This document shows, piece after piece, positions 22,173 to 33,140 of a stretch of DNA of 64,000 nt. Position numbers and translations under genes: made by a program. How positions within the stretch are numbered: the first letter of the stretch is position 1; each line of letters begins with the position of its first letter. The stretch is from Zhengitettix transpicula (lineage: Eukaryota; Arthropoda; Insecta; Orthoptera; Tetrigidae). The notes beneath the pieces are model-generated. The model worked only from the letters and a program-made list of their open reading frames with translations. It did no database searches and was not told where the DNA came from. The stretch spans positions 34,204,587-34,268,586 of the forward strand of contig CM073591.1 of assembly GCA_037074705.1 (NCBI GenBank), given 5' to 3'.

Positions 22173-22733
22173 TGAAGAAAAATTACTCTGCAATTTATCG
22201 ATACATCTAAAACCACATACGCTTGCTTGACACACCAACGTTGCCATATATATGTTGCGTTTATAATTAAAATAAATTCTCACAAATGCAAGAAACTTGC
22301 AAATAGTCCGTGCCATAAAAGATACATTCAAGATATATTTAAAAACGTCTACAGAACCAAATAAACTTCAGTAAAAACAGCATAAAAAAAGAAAACTGCT
22401 AATATTACATAGGTTATTTGCATTTTTCTTAAGATTTTTTGATCATGATACACAAGTAATGAAGATATATGAGTTTGGTTTCTTATTCTTACTCAGTTTT
22501 TTTTTTATCTCAACCGCTCGCAAATGTATGTTTTAAACTGCAGGTTTTCAGCCCAAATCTCCGTTGGCGTGTTAGCTTCCGATTGGTACTTGACCATTGA
22601 GGTGGTAGCCTGTAATTCAGCAACAGGCTCTCATTGGTCAGCCTCTTCCTCTAGTCCCATCTATTTCCATGCCGTACGGGTTGCGTATTTCACATTCTTA
22701 TCCCTCATAAACGACGTTTAACTGTAATAGGGT
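22173..22733. other. 561-bp interior between the inverted arms
   Basis: AT-rich on the left half; a richer block at 22520-22700 has GATTGGTACTTGACCATTGAGG and CTCTCATTGGTCAGCC, i.e. two CCAAT-type inverted boxes. No transposase-like frame. The frames 22137-22331 (minus) and 22524-22721 (plus) show no motif. Confidence 0.4.
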
Positions 22734-22798
22734 AAAATAATTGTTTTCATGGCCCGTATTTCTGAGTGAAAATAATTTTTAAATATAGAACAAATGTT
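22734..22798 (-). repeat. Right arm of 65-bp inverted repeat
   Basis: Reverse complement of the arm at 22108-22172. Sequence similarity ends sharply at both arm boundaries. No obvious target-site duplication flanks the pair, so a DNA transposon is possible but unproven. Confidence 0.85.
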
Positions 22799-23219
22799 AA
22801 GAAATTTTTGCCCTTTCTGTTTGATAAAAATTTTGTTCGAAAACTGAAAATGGTGAACTAAGTGTATTTTTTTCTTATTTAAAATATCTATTCCCGTGAG
22901 TGTATCGTACTTATTAATCATTCCTGAAGCTAAAATTTTGCTTAACCTTGATATTTTGTGTTCCTATTATCATGTTGTAAGTTAATATTTATTTTTCTTC
23001 ATTCTTTTCTTAGCACTTTTTTAAAATTAATTAATTATTCACGTTTTTTTAACTTTAAATGTACATATTAATTATTTGTTATAACTTATGTAAAGGTATG
23101 TTATGGCCTCAACATCGGACCTAATGGATGTAAATATTAAACAAATCAAACATTCTTGAATAAATAATCAATATTTTTTTTAAACATTTCATTTTTTGAT
23201 TTTTATTAATTGAATATCT
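22799..23219. other. AT-rich sequence, nothing recognised
   Basis: No gene or repeat recognised. Confidence 0.5.
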
Positions 23220-23440
23220 GATTCAGTGATGAAGTGTACTGTTTTGACGTTGAGACCCTGCGACGCAGTGTGCAGTGTGTATTTCGTAATTGGCGCTGCG
23301 GGGCGAGACTGTACGGCGAGATGCTGGTCGCCATGGCAACGGGGCAGGGCGGCTGCCCGCGGTATTGATCTGGCAGCTCGGAGGCCGGCCACACATCTCC
23401 AACATCCAACAACAACCACTATAGCCAATTACGATAAACG
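23220..23440. promoter_or_regulatory. CpG-rich block with an RFX X-box
   Basis: A sharp GC and CpG peak in AT-rich surroundings. It contains GTCGCCATGGCAAC at 23327-23340, close to the palindromic X-box consensus GTTGCCATGGCAAC bound by RFX factors, which in animals drive ciliary genes among others. Four overlapping frames on both strands arise from the GC richness, and none shows a domain. A promoter or enhancer is inferred; an unrecognised first exon is possible. Confidence 0.35.
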
Positions 23441-26400
23441 GCTTCTCCTACCAAATCAAATACAAGTTCCGATAAATAAATACTGTTGTGCGGAGAGCAT
23501 GGAAACTGTCAGAGGAATATATTAACATTTGTAACGTAGAAATATGCATCACTGTACTGTTACATAGTCCCAGGTACCAGTAATATGTGCGAAAAATCGA
23601 TTGTAGGAGCCGAGGAATAAACGCGGAATTTTGAAAGGCGTGATTTATTTAAACAAGCGGTAAATAACGCGTTCATTCACAAACTCATGTATTTTTACGC
23701 GTGTGGAAATATTACGACGTATATCACTTTATTAAATTTCGCTTATATTCTACAACAGAAATATTAAGATATTTATTTAAATCACTTATAAATGAACGTA
23801 AAATGACGGTACGGAAAATTAAAACGGATTTATTTATTAACTCTAAATTTTGTGACAAAATGTCTTAAAATACCATCATGGTATCTATTAACAAAATAGA
23901 AAAACGGAGTGTAAAATACAAAACAAACATAGTTTCAAGCATTACAATTGAAAAGTTGATGTATTTTAGGGTTTTTTTGGTGATTAATGGCACATATAAT
24001 TTACCAAAAAATAATTTTGATGAAAACATTACGACATTTGGAGGAATCTAGACTATCAATAATGAGATTGTTAATCACCTAAGCGTTACAAGTATATTCA
24101 CAGAATTTGAGGGGGAGGGGGGAATATAGAGTAGGTCATTCTGGTTTAGGATGATTAAAGCCGTTCTTATCTGTAGCATCCCTTGCTATCGTAGATAGAA
24201 AAGGGCCTTAGAAATTTATCAAGTTGGGAAAGAATTCTGCGCCAAATTCCACAGGGATCTATTCTTTCTTTGTATATCTGGTTATCGATTTATACGGACC
24301 CTTTAAAATCAATTTTCGACTCTTCACTGCAGAAAATGTTATCATAACCGACAGTCAAAGACATAAACACTTGAAAATATAGCTATTGGATTTAACACAG
24401 CTGTTCAATTATCCTTAAACTAAATATATTAATTATATTAATAGTAATATCAGTTAGAATCACACTAACGCGGCTCCTATTACTGGATTAAATAGGAGTA
24501 GCAAGTAATTTATGCCTCTACCATGATGACGCCCAAATAAAATTCTTTCAACTGATTCTAACTACAGATCGGATGATTTATCGTTTCTATTTTTAGGACT
24601 GTCGCAACGCCTTGGGGAGTTAACACTTCTTAAGTTATAACATTTTCCCCCATTACATGTATTCCACGTTATAAATGGCAACGATATAGTATCCTTCGCG
24701 GAACATAGATCCAGGACCGACTTGAAAATTATCTACACTTCATTTTGAGGGTAAAATTTGACGAGTTTGCAAAATTGTGGATTTAATTGCAAGGACGTAA
24801 AACAAAGGTGATTAAAAAAATAATATGAAAGGACATCACTGACTATTTAGTTATGCATATATTAATCAACGTTAAATGGTATTAGGAGCGACAAGTTATA
24901 AGATTAAAAATATTTTAACTGAATAAAATCATTTGCTGAAAAGGAAAATTAATTGTTTTAACGTCTACTGTACGTGTGCAACTCTGGATACCGTCGTTTT
25001 GATGCAACTATTAAATATCAATAAAAATTATATACGTCTTGATCAAAGTAGGACACAGGACGGAGATGATTTAATCAGCTAATTACGCAGTGAACTATTG
25101 TAAATGAGTCGTTTAAACGCGTAGACACTAATTCTGCAAAATTATTTAAAGACAAATTGACATTGCTTCAGTCGACTCAAAATATATCGTTTAGAAATAA
25201 CAACAATTAATACACAAAAAGTTACAAATGTTATGACTAAATATAATTATGATTGGAGACAAAATTTGGGTAACTTCATGCATCATATTTCTGACTATTT
25301 TTAATTTTTTAGAAAGAAGGCAAAAATAAATTAAATTATAATGCGTATTGAAAATTGTTATAAGAGAGGCAGGATTTTTTCCGTTAACATTGGTAACGTT
25401 GTTTTATTTTCATAATGTTATTTTCTAAACACAAATGTCAAATAACGATTTTTGATGTGTAATTACGAAATATTGAACATTTCGTGACGTTTTTTTTACG
25501 TCGTTCTACATTACCAAGCAGTTTTGGTATAATACTCTGCTAATTTTAGTAGTCGTGCTGTCCGGAAAATTAATACATAATTTTATAAGAAACCACTGAA
25601 TTAACTACGTAAGAAAATGAGGTAAACATAAAGTCTTAAAGCTTTCAATTATAATTCAATACGTAAGGCGCTCCAAATTTTTATAAAATATAAACTAATA
25701 AATATTATGTTCCCTGAGATTGAATATTTATTTTCACATTAATTAATTAAGTTGGCTCTCAATAGAAAATGTGTTGAAGATTGCTGTAGACAGATGTTGC
25801 GCTATAGAATCTATCACTGAGGTAGGAAACTGATATCAGGTCCTTTATTTACGCATCAATTTTAGTGTTAAAAACCCAGATAATGTGATTTACAGTCATG
25901 GGTGAGAAATAGACTTCTCTAAGAATGACAATATTTTCACAGTTATACAATTAAAATATTACGAATTTTCTTTTAGAATTATTAAAAATATTATACGTAA
26001 GCTGTGGGGGCAAGTTCAATAAATTTATAAAAGTCACGACGAATTTCCCTTACAGGTTCGTAAACGAGATTAAAACAGAAACGTGAAAGCTTCGTGCATT
26101 AGGACACTTTATTCCCTACCACGATCCATGATTTTTCTCTTTAAAAATAATTTTAAATCTGAGCATATTTTGAGTGTTCCTCGGCGTTGAGAGAGAGGAT
26201 AATGAAGGATGTCATCGATCGTGTTTGTGTTACAGAAGCCGTGCGCAGCCTTCAACAAATCAATGTTTGTTGCCACGCATTTATATTTAGATAATAACCA
26301 CAAAATAGCGAGTCAGCTCTGATGAATCCTAAATAGATTTTAGAAGTCGAGTTCAATTAATATCAGTCGAACAAAAAAAGCCTTACTCATTCAGCTACGG

Positions 26401-26838
26401 GAAAGAATAGTTATTGATTATATTTACAAATTTCCATTGTCTCATTTATTTTTTAAAAAAGACAAAAAATATTATTACCAGTATAAAAATTATACTACCA
26501 ATATTTCGTTGTATTTTCTAACGCTCTATTAACACAGTATGAAATACAGCTTGAAGTAAATGCGTTAATTGCAGAATAATTTTAGTACAAAATAATTCAT
26601 CGGTAAAATAATTTTGAAACATTACAAAATGTCTTTGATCTAACTCGTTTAATTACTACCGCAGTGTTGCGTATTGAAGTTTACAATCTGAATAATTTAA
26701 GGTTTAGTAATAAATAAATATTTATTCTACATTTTAACACGTTATCTTCGAATATATTAGAAGAAGAATATATTTTTGAATCTTTAAGAAGCTGGCAACT
26801 TGAGCGTAATCCCCATTGTGACCAATTTACTGTAATAT
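23441..26838. other. Long AT-rich stretch, nothing recognised
   Basis: 3.4 kb without a usable open frame, repeat family match or tRNA-like sequence. There is only local low complexity (a G-run at 24111-24121). It appears to be old, decayed noncoding DNA. Confidence 0.5.
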
Positions 26839-27006
26839 CATAGGAAGTGTATAGAGATTGGAGACGTTTGGAAGGGAAAACAAGGTAGCCAAGAGTTAAC
26901 TACGGTCCCCATCGCTTACGGTTTACTGAACCGACATTGCATTTCCCTAAATGTGTTTCAGGGAAACTCCTAGAAACTTAGGTAGGTCGGGATCTCTGTA
27001 CTTGTG
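26839..27006 (-). repeat. Family A repeat, copy A12, first part
   Basis: Diverged minus-strand copy, recognisable by CATAGGAAG, AAGGTAGCCAAGAGTTAAC, the AGGGAAACTCCTAGAAA block and TAGGTAGGTCGGG...TACTTGT. It is cut at about 27006 by a SINE and resumes beyond it. The divergence is higher than in the other copies, so it is an old insertion. Confidence 0.65.
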
Positions 27007-27262
27007 GCTGGCTTTATGGAATACCTTTTTACTTTACTCCTTGGCTCGACAGCCCATTGAAGGCCCTTGACCTACCGAGACGACTGTCAGACTGTCATCG
27101 TACATGACACATTCTGGATTTAGGAGTGACACGTGGTCAGTGTATCGATTCTCCCTCAGTCTTAACCCCAGTTTTAGTGACAAGGACGAGCAAGAACATC
27201 CATGACCATGCCGGGATTTGAACCCAGGACCTCTGTGATGCGCTGACCACTATACCTCAGCT
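27007..27262 (-). mobile_element. tRNA-derived SINE inserted in family A copy
   Basis: On the minus strand, starting near 27262: CTGAGGTATAGTGGTCAGCG (A box, 27240-27259) and GGGTTCAAATCCCGG (B box, core at 27214-27224), spaced as in a tRNA promoter. A non-tRNA body follows to about 27007. The head resembles GTATAGTGGT-type tRNAs such as tRNA-Asp or tRNA-Glu. It interrupts a family A copy and must be younger than it. Exact ends and target duplication are not resolved. Confidence 0.7.
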
Positions 27263-27274
27263 TTACCGAAGACT

Positions 27275-27397
27275 AGAAAACGAGAAAGGTGTTTGTAGTG
27301 TGGACGAACCTTTTCCGTCTCCTCGGGGCAGATTTGAAGGCACCTGGCCGACTGTTCCAATGGAACCTACTATTGCCTTATTCCCAATGTCTGAAAC
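27275..27397 (-). repeat. Family A repeat, copy A12, second part
   Basis: Resumes the same copy after the SINE: GTGTGGACG, CTTTTCCGTCTCCTCGGGGC, AGGCACCTGGCCGACTGTTCC and CCCAATGTCTGAAACC correspond in order to the family consensus. Confidence 0.6.
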
Positions 27398-27899
27398 CTT
27401 CCAAAACTACAAAAATCTTCAGTCAGATCAAATAATTCCAGTTTATATGGTTTCCATTTTCTGGTTTTGAAAACAAAAACTTGCCTCTCTCAAGTGAAGA
27501 TAATGAATGGCAATGGCCTACATTATTGAGAACTCACGTTGAAATCTGATTGAAAGCGGAGTAATATGAATTCTCTTTTCCCAACAAAAGATTTGTATCA
27601 TTTTGAAATTTTTTAATGCTACGTTATTTCGTCAACAGCTAAATAAAATCAGGATTTATTTAATTACAGGTTCTTAAATTTGGCTTCAGATTAAATCGTG
27701 TGTATGACATAATTTAGATGATAATTTCTTTGTTCTCGTAGTGGCATAACAGAAAATCCGTTTCGACCTTTCAAGACCTTACATGAATTAAAATTCCCGA
27801 ATACGTTTTATGATATGTTCCATCTACATTATTTGGCCTTGTCGATTATCCTGGTTCTGATACAAAGGTTCTTCCTTTTCTTCACAGTATTCTGTATCG
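27398..27899. other. No recognisable feature
   Basis: AT-rich sequence without gene or repeat. Confidence 0.5.
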
Positions 27900-28340
27900 A
27901 TTTATAATACTTTGTGGCCATAATTTCCATCTTCCAACGAAAGTTAATTTTTAATCGGAAATTATTCGATACTGATTGAAAAGACAAGTAAACGAATCCG
28001 CATTTCTCTTAGCCGGCACAGACGATCAATTCTCGTAATGACCATTTGATTTTGCGTTTTGTATGGTTAGTTTGCCGCTGGAGTAGAAAACAAGACGATT
28101 AAGCCAATTAAGCCACAAACGAATCCTTTGTCCCATGTACTAGGTTCTGGATAGCGATGTCCTGGGGAAGGTGAGGATGGATGGTGGCCGCTGGAGCAGA
28201 AATAGACGGCGTGGTCTCTGCAGGGCGTCGCCAGATGGACGCCCCAAGCCATCAGATCATCCGCTTCATCCTATTTGAATCCATCAAGCGAGCTCAGATC
28301 TGTCCTTGGGGTCGCCTTCCCCGTTTCCCTACGCACGTAG
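27900..28340. promoter_or_regulatory. Candidate regulatory island
   Basis: Higher-complexity block with GATTAAGCCAATTAAGCC near 28098, TTTTTAATCGG near 27948 and TCGTAATGACC near 28034. The right part is GC-rich (28150-28340). Short frames on both strands lack motifs. It resembles conserved noncoding sequence rather than a transposon; this is inference. Confidence 0.25.
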
Positions 28341-28950
28341 TGAAGCAATGGCACCAAACCATCTAAATAATTTAATGTAGCTCTGGTTGAAAATTCCGCG
28401 CAAGTCAACAGGACCTACAATATTAATCCTATTTGAACCATTTCCATATTTATGGAGACGAAGTATTTCAATGAAAATACCCAGAATTAATTGTCTACCA
28501 TTATGACAAAAAAAAGGCGCAAAGTACGGTTCAACTATAACATCAGAGAAAGGAAAAGTCTCAAATAAAAACATTACGCAAAAACGATATAAATGGGCCT
28601 AATAAAATACAAAAAATTATAAATAGATGAATGAGAAAACATTATTAGTTAGAAAAAAATAAAGTAGGAAAATAAATCGTTTGATTTATATTGATTTATT
28701 ATTCCATTAGATCTCGACTGGTGAAATAGAACAAAGCAAACAATGACGTGCATACAAAAAATAGGAACAAAGACATTACATACCTAAGAAAAAATAAAAT
28801 AATTAATTAATACGCAATATATAGGCTATATAAAAGTCAATTTATAATTATAAAACAAGGAAAAAGATAAATTTATGAGTGAAAAGGATTGATGCCCAAA
28901 CAAGAAGGATAAAAAATAGAGAATAAATACGTGTATATAAAATATAATAA
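28341..28950. other. AT-rich sequence, nothing recognised
   Basis: No gene or repeat recognised before the palindromic family B copy. Confidence 0.5.
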
Positions 28951-29162
28951 TTAGATGTAATAGCCAAATACAGACAAAATTAGGTGATGATATAAATATC
29001 ACACAACGGTTATTGAGTTTGTCAACTGCAATTCAGCGGTTATGTCGCTCCTGGCTCTCGAGTTTTTTCCAATCACCTGAGGAAGGTACAAGGATCCTAG
29101 AAACGTTGTGTGATATTTATATCATCACTTAACTTTTTTCTGTGTTTGGCTATTTCATCTAA
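28951..29162. mobile_element. Palindromic PLE-end element (family B), 212 bp
   Basis: The two ends are inverted copies of about 58 bp: the left runs TTAGATG, TAGCCAAATACAGACAAAAT, GATATAAATATCACACAACG; the right is its complement ending TTTGGCTATTTCATCTAA. The centre carries the rest of one family B end with GTCAACTGCAATTCAGCGG, CACCTGAGGA and GGATCCTAGAAACG. The arms include the outermost ATCTAA on both sides. It looks like a miniature derivative of the 6809 element without any coding remnant. Confidence 0.75.
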
Positions 29163-30784
29163 TTAAGGATAAAAATCGTTAAGTAATCATTCACAACTTT
29201 AAGAAAAAAGAAGTCAAGTTTTAATTTTACATTTTACAATTTAACTTTTGTTTAACTTTTTGTTCACAGAAGCAAAAACCAGAAATTCACTGCTTTCCCT
29301 CTTATCACTTGAGTGACACTTTTCCGTCGTCAGGCTAGTGATGAGTTGGCGTCACGAGAAGTGTTAAATAAGAACAAAATATAAAAGTGTGAATATTTAA
29401 TAACTTTTAAATTATTTTATAAGGATTAACAGTCTAAATTAACTGTTTACGAATAAATAATAATATTCATTAATTGAATAAAACGTTTAATAGGATCCTT
29501 AAACATCTTTTTAATAATTATCCTAAAACTTTAAGCGCTTCTTATGTCACGGACTAATGATTACTAGAATGATAATGTTTGAACGTATATAAATAAATTT
29601 ACACGAAATAAAAATATTAAAAAGCACTGAGTTGTCGTAGGGAATTTTAAATATCTCCAGGAAATGTTCCGTTAAATTTCTAATATATTCAACAGTATTA
29701 AGATTTCGACAGCAAATTCAGGAGTCGGACAGAAATGTAACATAGACAGATTCAATAAATATTACAAGAGCAAAGGACGCAGTGCAAGTGCTCGAGGTGA
29801 CACAGGAATTGGAGATAAGCGGCGGTCAAGGTGACTCAGGTCGTTAACTTACAACAACACTAAACGAAATGTTTAAAAATTCAAGGTGGAAGAACAGTGA
29901 AAAAGAAGTCTTTCTGTGATAAAAACGAAATTCACGGAAAGGAAATTTTTCAGGTATGAGAGATCTTTGGATTTTCTTTAAAAAAATATATAAATCAGGA
30001 AAAAGTTTAATAAACCGTAAAATCTTCATAGAACAACGTTAAAATATTTATATAGTAAATTTCATGAAAAACTTACAAGTAAAGTTATTTAAATGTAAAA
30101 TAAATACATTTAACATAATATAAAAATTACTATATATTTTTCATATGCTATGGGAAACATCTGGACAGCGATGTCTGTTTTTCATAATTAAGTTATTAAT
30201 TTGTTAGTGAAGCAGGAAAGTTAAAAAATAAAATTTATTAATGTCAATGAAATTAAAGGAAAAATAATTCTGATTCCGATATCTGACTTCTCTGTTAAAA
30301 GAGATGAAGAAAGATACGAAACAAGGAGTTAAAATTAATGTACGATCTACTTAAAGAGAAGTTCTGTTTGCAATTAAACAGAACCTCTAAGGTAATGTAA
30401 GAGCCATGATGATAATAATATCGCGTGGAATATCTTAAAATTAGTGCCGTCTAGTGGTAAAAGCTAAAGGGTTGCGTCACTTACAGCTCGAAATTAGGTA
30501 CAGAATTACTTTTCAGAAGTAAGCCAGAAGCAGTTAAAAATAATTGTGTAAGAAAAGAAACTATTTAGCGTCCATCTTGGAATTGGTGTGACCCAGAAAT
30601 TTTCTAAAACGAAAAGAAAGCCTGAGAGCCTTACAAATTGTTAAATTCAAATTGATTGTATAAGATGATTGTAATATACGCAGAAGAAATTTTCAATCGA
30701 ATATTTAGACGGAAAGACAAGTTATGTTATTGTAACAACGTTGGTGATTAGGGCAGAAAGCACGTGTTTTAGCTTGGCTTTTGA
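29163..30784. other. AT-rich sequence with one CTCF-like string
   Basis: No gene recognised. The minus frame at 29844-30029 is chance. GTGCCGTCTAGTGG at 30444-30457 fits a CTCF site (listed separately). Near 29327-29352 a CGTCGTCAGG string resembles the core of the PLE-end repeats. Confidence 0.45.
30444..30457 (-). promoter_or_regulatory. CTCF-like site
   Basis: GTGCCGTCTAGTGG differs from the reverse of the CTCF core CCASYAGRKGGCRS at one of fourteen positions by my reading. It lies in AT-rich sequence outside any recognised repeat. CTCF is an insulator protein present in many insects. A lone match of this length can occur by chance. Confidence 0.3.
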
Positions 30785-30912
30785 GTTCGTCGCTTGGTTT
30801 GTGCGGTGTGTCGTTCCTTTGGCTTTTGTTTTCTTGAATCACCTGACAAAAGCAACAAGGATTACTTAATCTTTCTGTGGTATTTAATTAGCACTTATAT
30901 TTTCTGTTATTG
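30785..30912 (+). repeat. PLE-end repeat (family B), solo copy, second subfamily
   Basis: Shares GTTTGTGCGGTGTGTCGTTC and CACCTGACAAAAGCAACAAG with the 2551 copy and the 40521 copy, marking a subfamily distinct from the 5400/6090 type. It ends GTGGTATTTAATTAGCACTT then TTTTCTGTTATTGGATA. The GAAAC core is degraded here. Confidence 0.6.
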
Positions 30913-30920
30913 GATACTTA

Positions 30921-30986
30921 TTAATATAATATAATTATTATATTAATATAATATAATTATTATATTAATATAATATAATTATTATA
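30921..30986. repeat. 22-bp tandem repeat, three perfect units
   Basis: Three identical 22-bp A/T-only units (30921-30942, 30943-30964, 30965-30986), starting TTAATATAATATAATTATTA. They begin within ten bases of the end of the family B copy and may have grown from its AT-rich border. Confidence 0.9.
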
Positions 30987-32910
30987 CTTTTAACACAGAC
31001 GCCTTATATTACAATTTAAATAATAATTCCGTGGAGCAGGGTGTTGTGTGGTATAAGTGGTGTGAAGCCACAAATGCACGAAAGCACGCCGTGAAGACCT
31101 TATAATGAGTTTGAATGGATTGGGGAATCACAAGTAACCAGTCAGACGGTTGATGGCGCCGGAAAAAAAAAATCTTGGCGAAATATTCCAGCCAACGGTG
31201 TGCGGGAGGTTACGTTTAGATTACGTGGGTCGTGATTGAAAGTGTTCCGTTGTGCGGGGGCGGTGACTGTCCGAAGGCTGACGACGCGGAAGATTTGTCG
31301 AGTCTCACTCACGTCCGGCGACATTCGATTTGCGACCAATCACCAGCAGCGACGTGGACCTCGGCCTTCCACTCCACGGGGTTATTGCTCGACAGAGCGT
31401 GCCTCCATTCCTCCCATACCACAAATATCACACCACAATCAGGACCATTTTCAATCGCGTACCTGCGAAAATCCTCCATCTTTCACTCAAGTAACGAAAA
31501 CATAAAACTACAATCTTTAAGTTGTCCCGTTTTGTAATATCAATGAATAGAATACCTCAATGTGTTGTCAAAAATTTATCTCATAATCCCTTCATATTAG
31601 ACTTCTTCAAGTTTTTTTTCTGGTAGAGCAATTTTTGAAAGTTTTATGGTTTGTATTGGTACTATCCACGTCACTCTCAACTATTTATTTATTCGCAACG
31701 CCTACGTCGTTCATTATATCCTTCTATTTCTTTAACTTGCTTTAAGATTCTAATGATCACCTCCTAAATTCCAACCATTTAGACTTCTATATTTTTAGAT
31801 TCTGAAAACCATATCCTGAATTATAATTTTAAGACGGAAAATTTTATTTATTTTTTTAACAAATAAACCTTAACTTTCTCCTTCTCGCATATTCCTCAAT
31901 ACGAGAATTGTGAACACCCTTTCATCAATCAACTGCCGCAGAATTATTGAGATCCTTTAATATTTTCTTGAGATTATTTTTAATTTTTCCAAAAATATAT
32001 TGTAATGAGGAAAAATATTTTAATGTCTCAAACATCGTATGAAAAATTAAATTAAATTGTCAAGGACTGGGAGCGTCTTGGACAACACGAAATCTTGGGG
32101 TTTCAGTGGTGTGAGTGGCAGCGGTCGACCTTTTGTTGAGAGAGTTCGAGTCTGTAAATTTATGCCGGTCACTTTCACACATCTGTTTGGCAGACCAGAG
32201 GAGTGGACAGTAGCTGACGAGTGCCCGTCACGAATGACCAAAATTTTTGTATATATATTATAATAATTTAATAATGTGGGTACTTTATTAATGGCTGGGC
32301 GCTTTTAAATAAAAAAATTGTTAAGGGAAAACTATTAAACAAGATTTATTATAAAAATTAAAACACATATAATATACACAAAATATTTAGGATCTCAGGG
32401 TCTTAAACTGTGTTTGATAAATGGCTGAATTTATACAATCAAAATTACATTTACCTTTTATGGAAGTTAATGCGTCTGAAACATAGACGAAATTTGTTGT
32501 AGAAGAAATAATACTACAGATTGAATTTAAACAGTTTTAAATTTATCAAGATATAACGATCTCATTTTATCGATATTTAAATAATTAAATAACGATCTAA
32601 CTTTATATTTTAAAAGTGGTTTACAAATGATTTCAAAGTATTTCTCTACTTACGGCCGCCCAGGTCTCATTTTAGGTTTTTCGTGCACAAAATTTGGGGA
32701 TATCACTGATTCTAATACTCACAGATTCTAAATGTTCACAGGCTCTGATTGGCGTAGATTTGTTAGTTGGTCTAACACAAATTGGTAGGTTCTCGATGCT
32801 TTGCAACAACCTGGATTTGCAGATCTCGTGAATTTAGTTGGAAATGGTTTGTCTATGGCCAGCAGGTTGAATTTATGCTCGGCCACCGATTACAACATTA
32901 GTTTCACTCT
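30987..32910. other. No gene; richer patch at 31040-31420
   Basis: The block 31040-31420 is CpG-rich with CGACCAATCACC near 31334, TGATGGCGCCGG near 31151 and several overlapping chance frames, and it may be regulatory. A second patch at 32057-32230 is moderately rich. The rest is AT-rich. Confidence 0.35.
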
Positions 32911-33140
32911 CTCCTTCCCGACTGAAGATTGCTTTACTTTTCAATTTTTGAAAGCCTGTTTGTGACTGGACCACATTCTTTCGTTCTGAGACGGTAAAAC
33001 TTTTCGTCTGTTCTATTTTCTGTCTGCTGCCCGACTCTAAAGCTTTCAAACTGTTCGCTGTCCGCTGCCCGACTGCAAAACTTTTTATAACATGAATTTT
33101 CTGGTCTTTACACCTCGCTGTTCTATGCCCGACTGTAAAA
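32911..33140. repeat. Degenerate GCCCGACT repeat cluster
   Basis: GCCCGACT followed by a TAAARCTTT-like sequence recurs at 33029, 33067 and 33127, with a weaker TTCCCGACTGAAG at 32915. Units are preceded by CTGTYYGCT. Spacing is uneven (38 and 60 bp). The minus frame 32873-33178 (101 codons) crosses it and so shows internal similarity (RSFTVGHRTA, KSFAVGQRTA, KSFTVSE), but has no known domain. A decayed minisatellite or a repeat-containing peptide are both possible. Confidence 0.45.

Noticed and set aside
23189..23525. Four overlapping frames on both strands
   Set aside because: Explained by the CpG-rich block; no coding signature.
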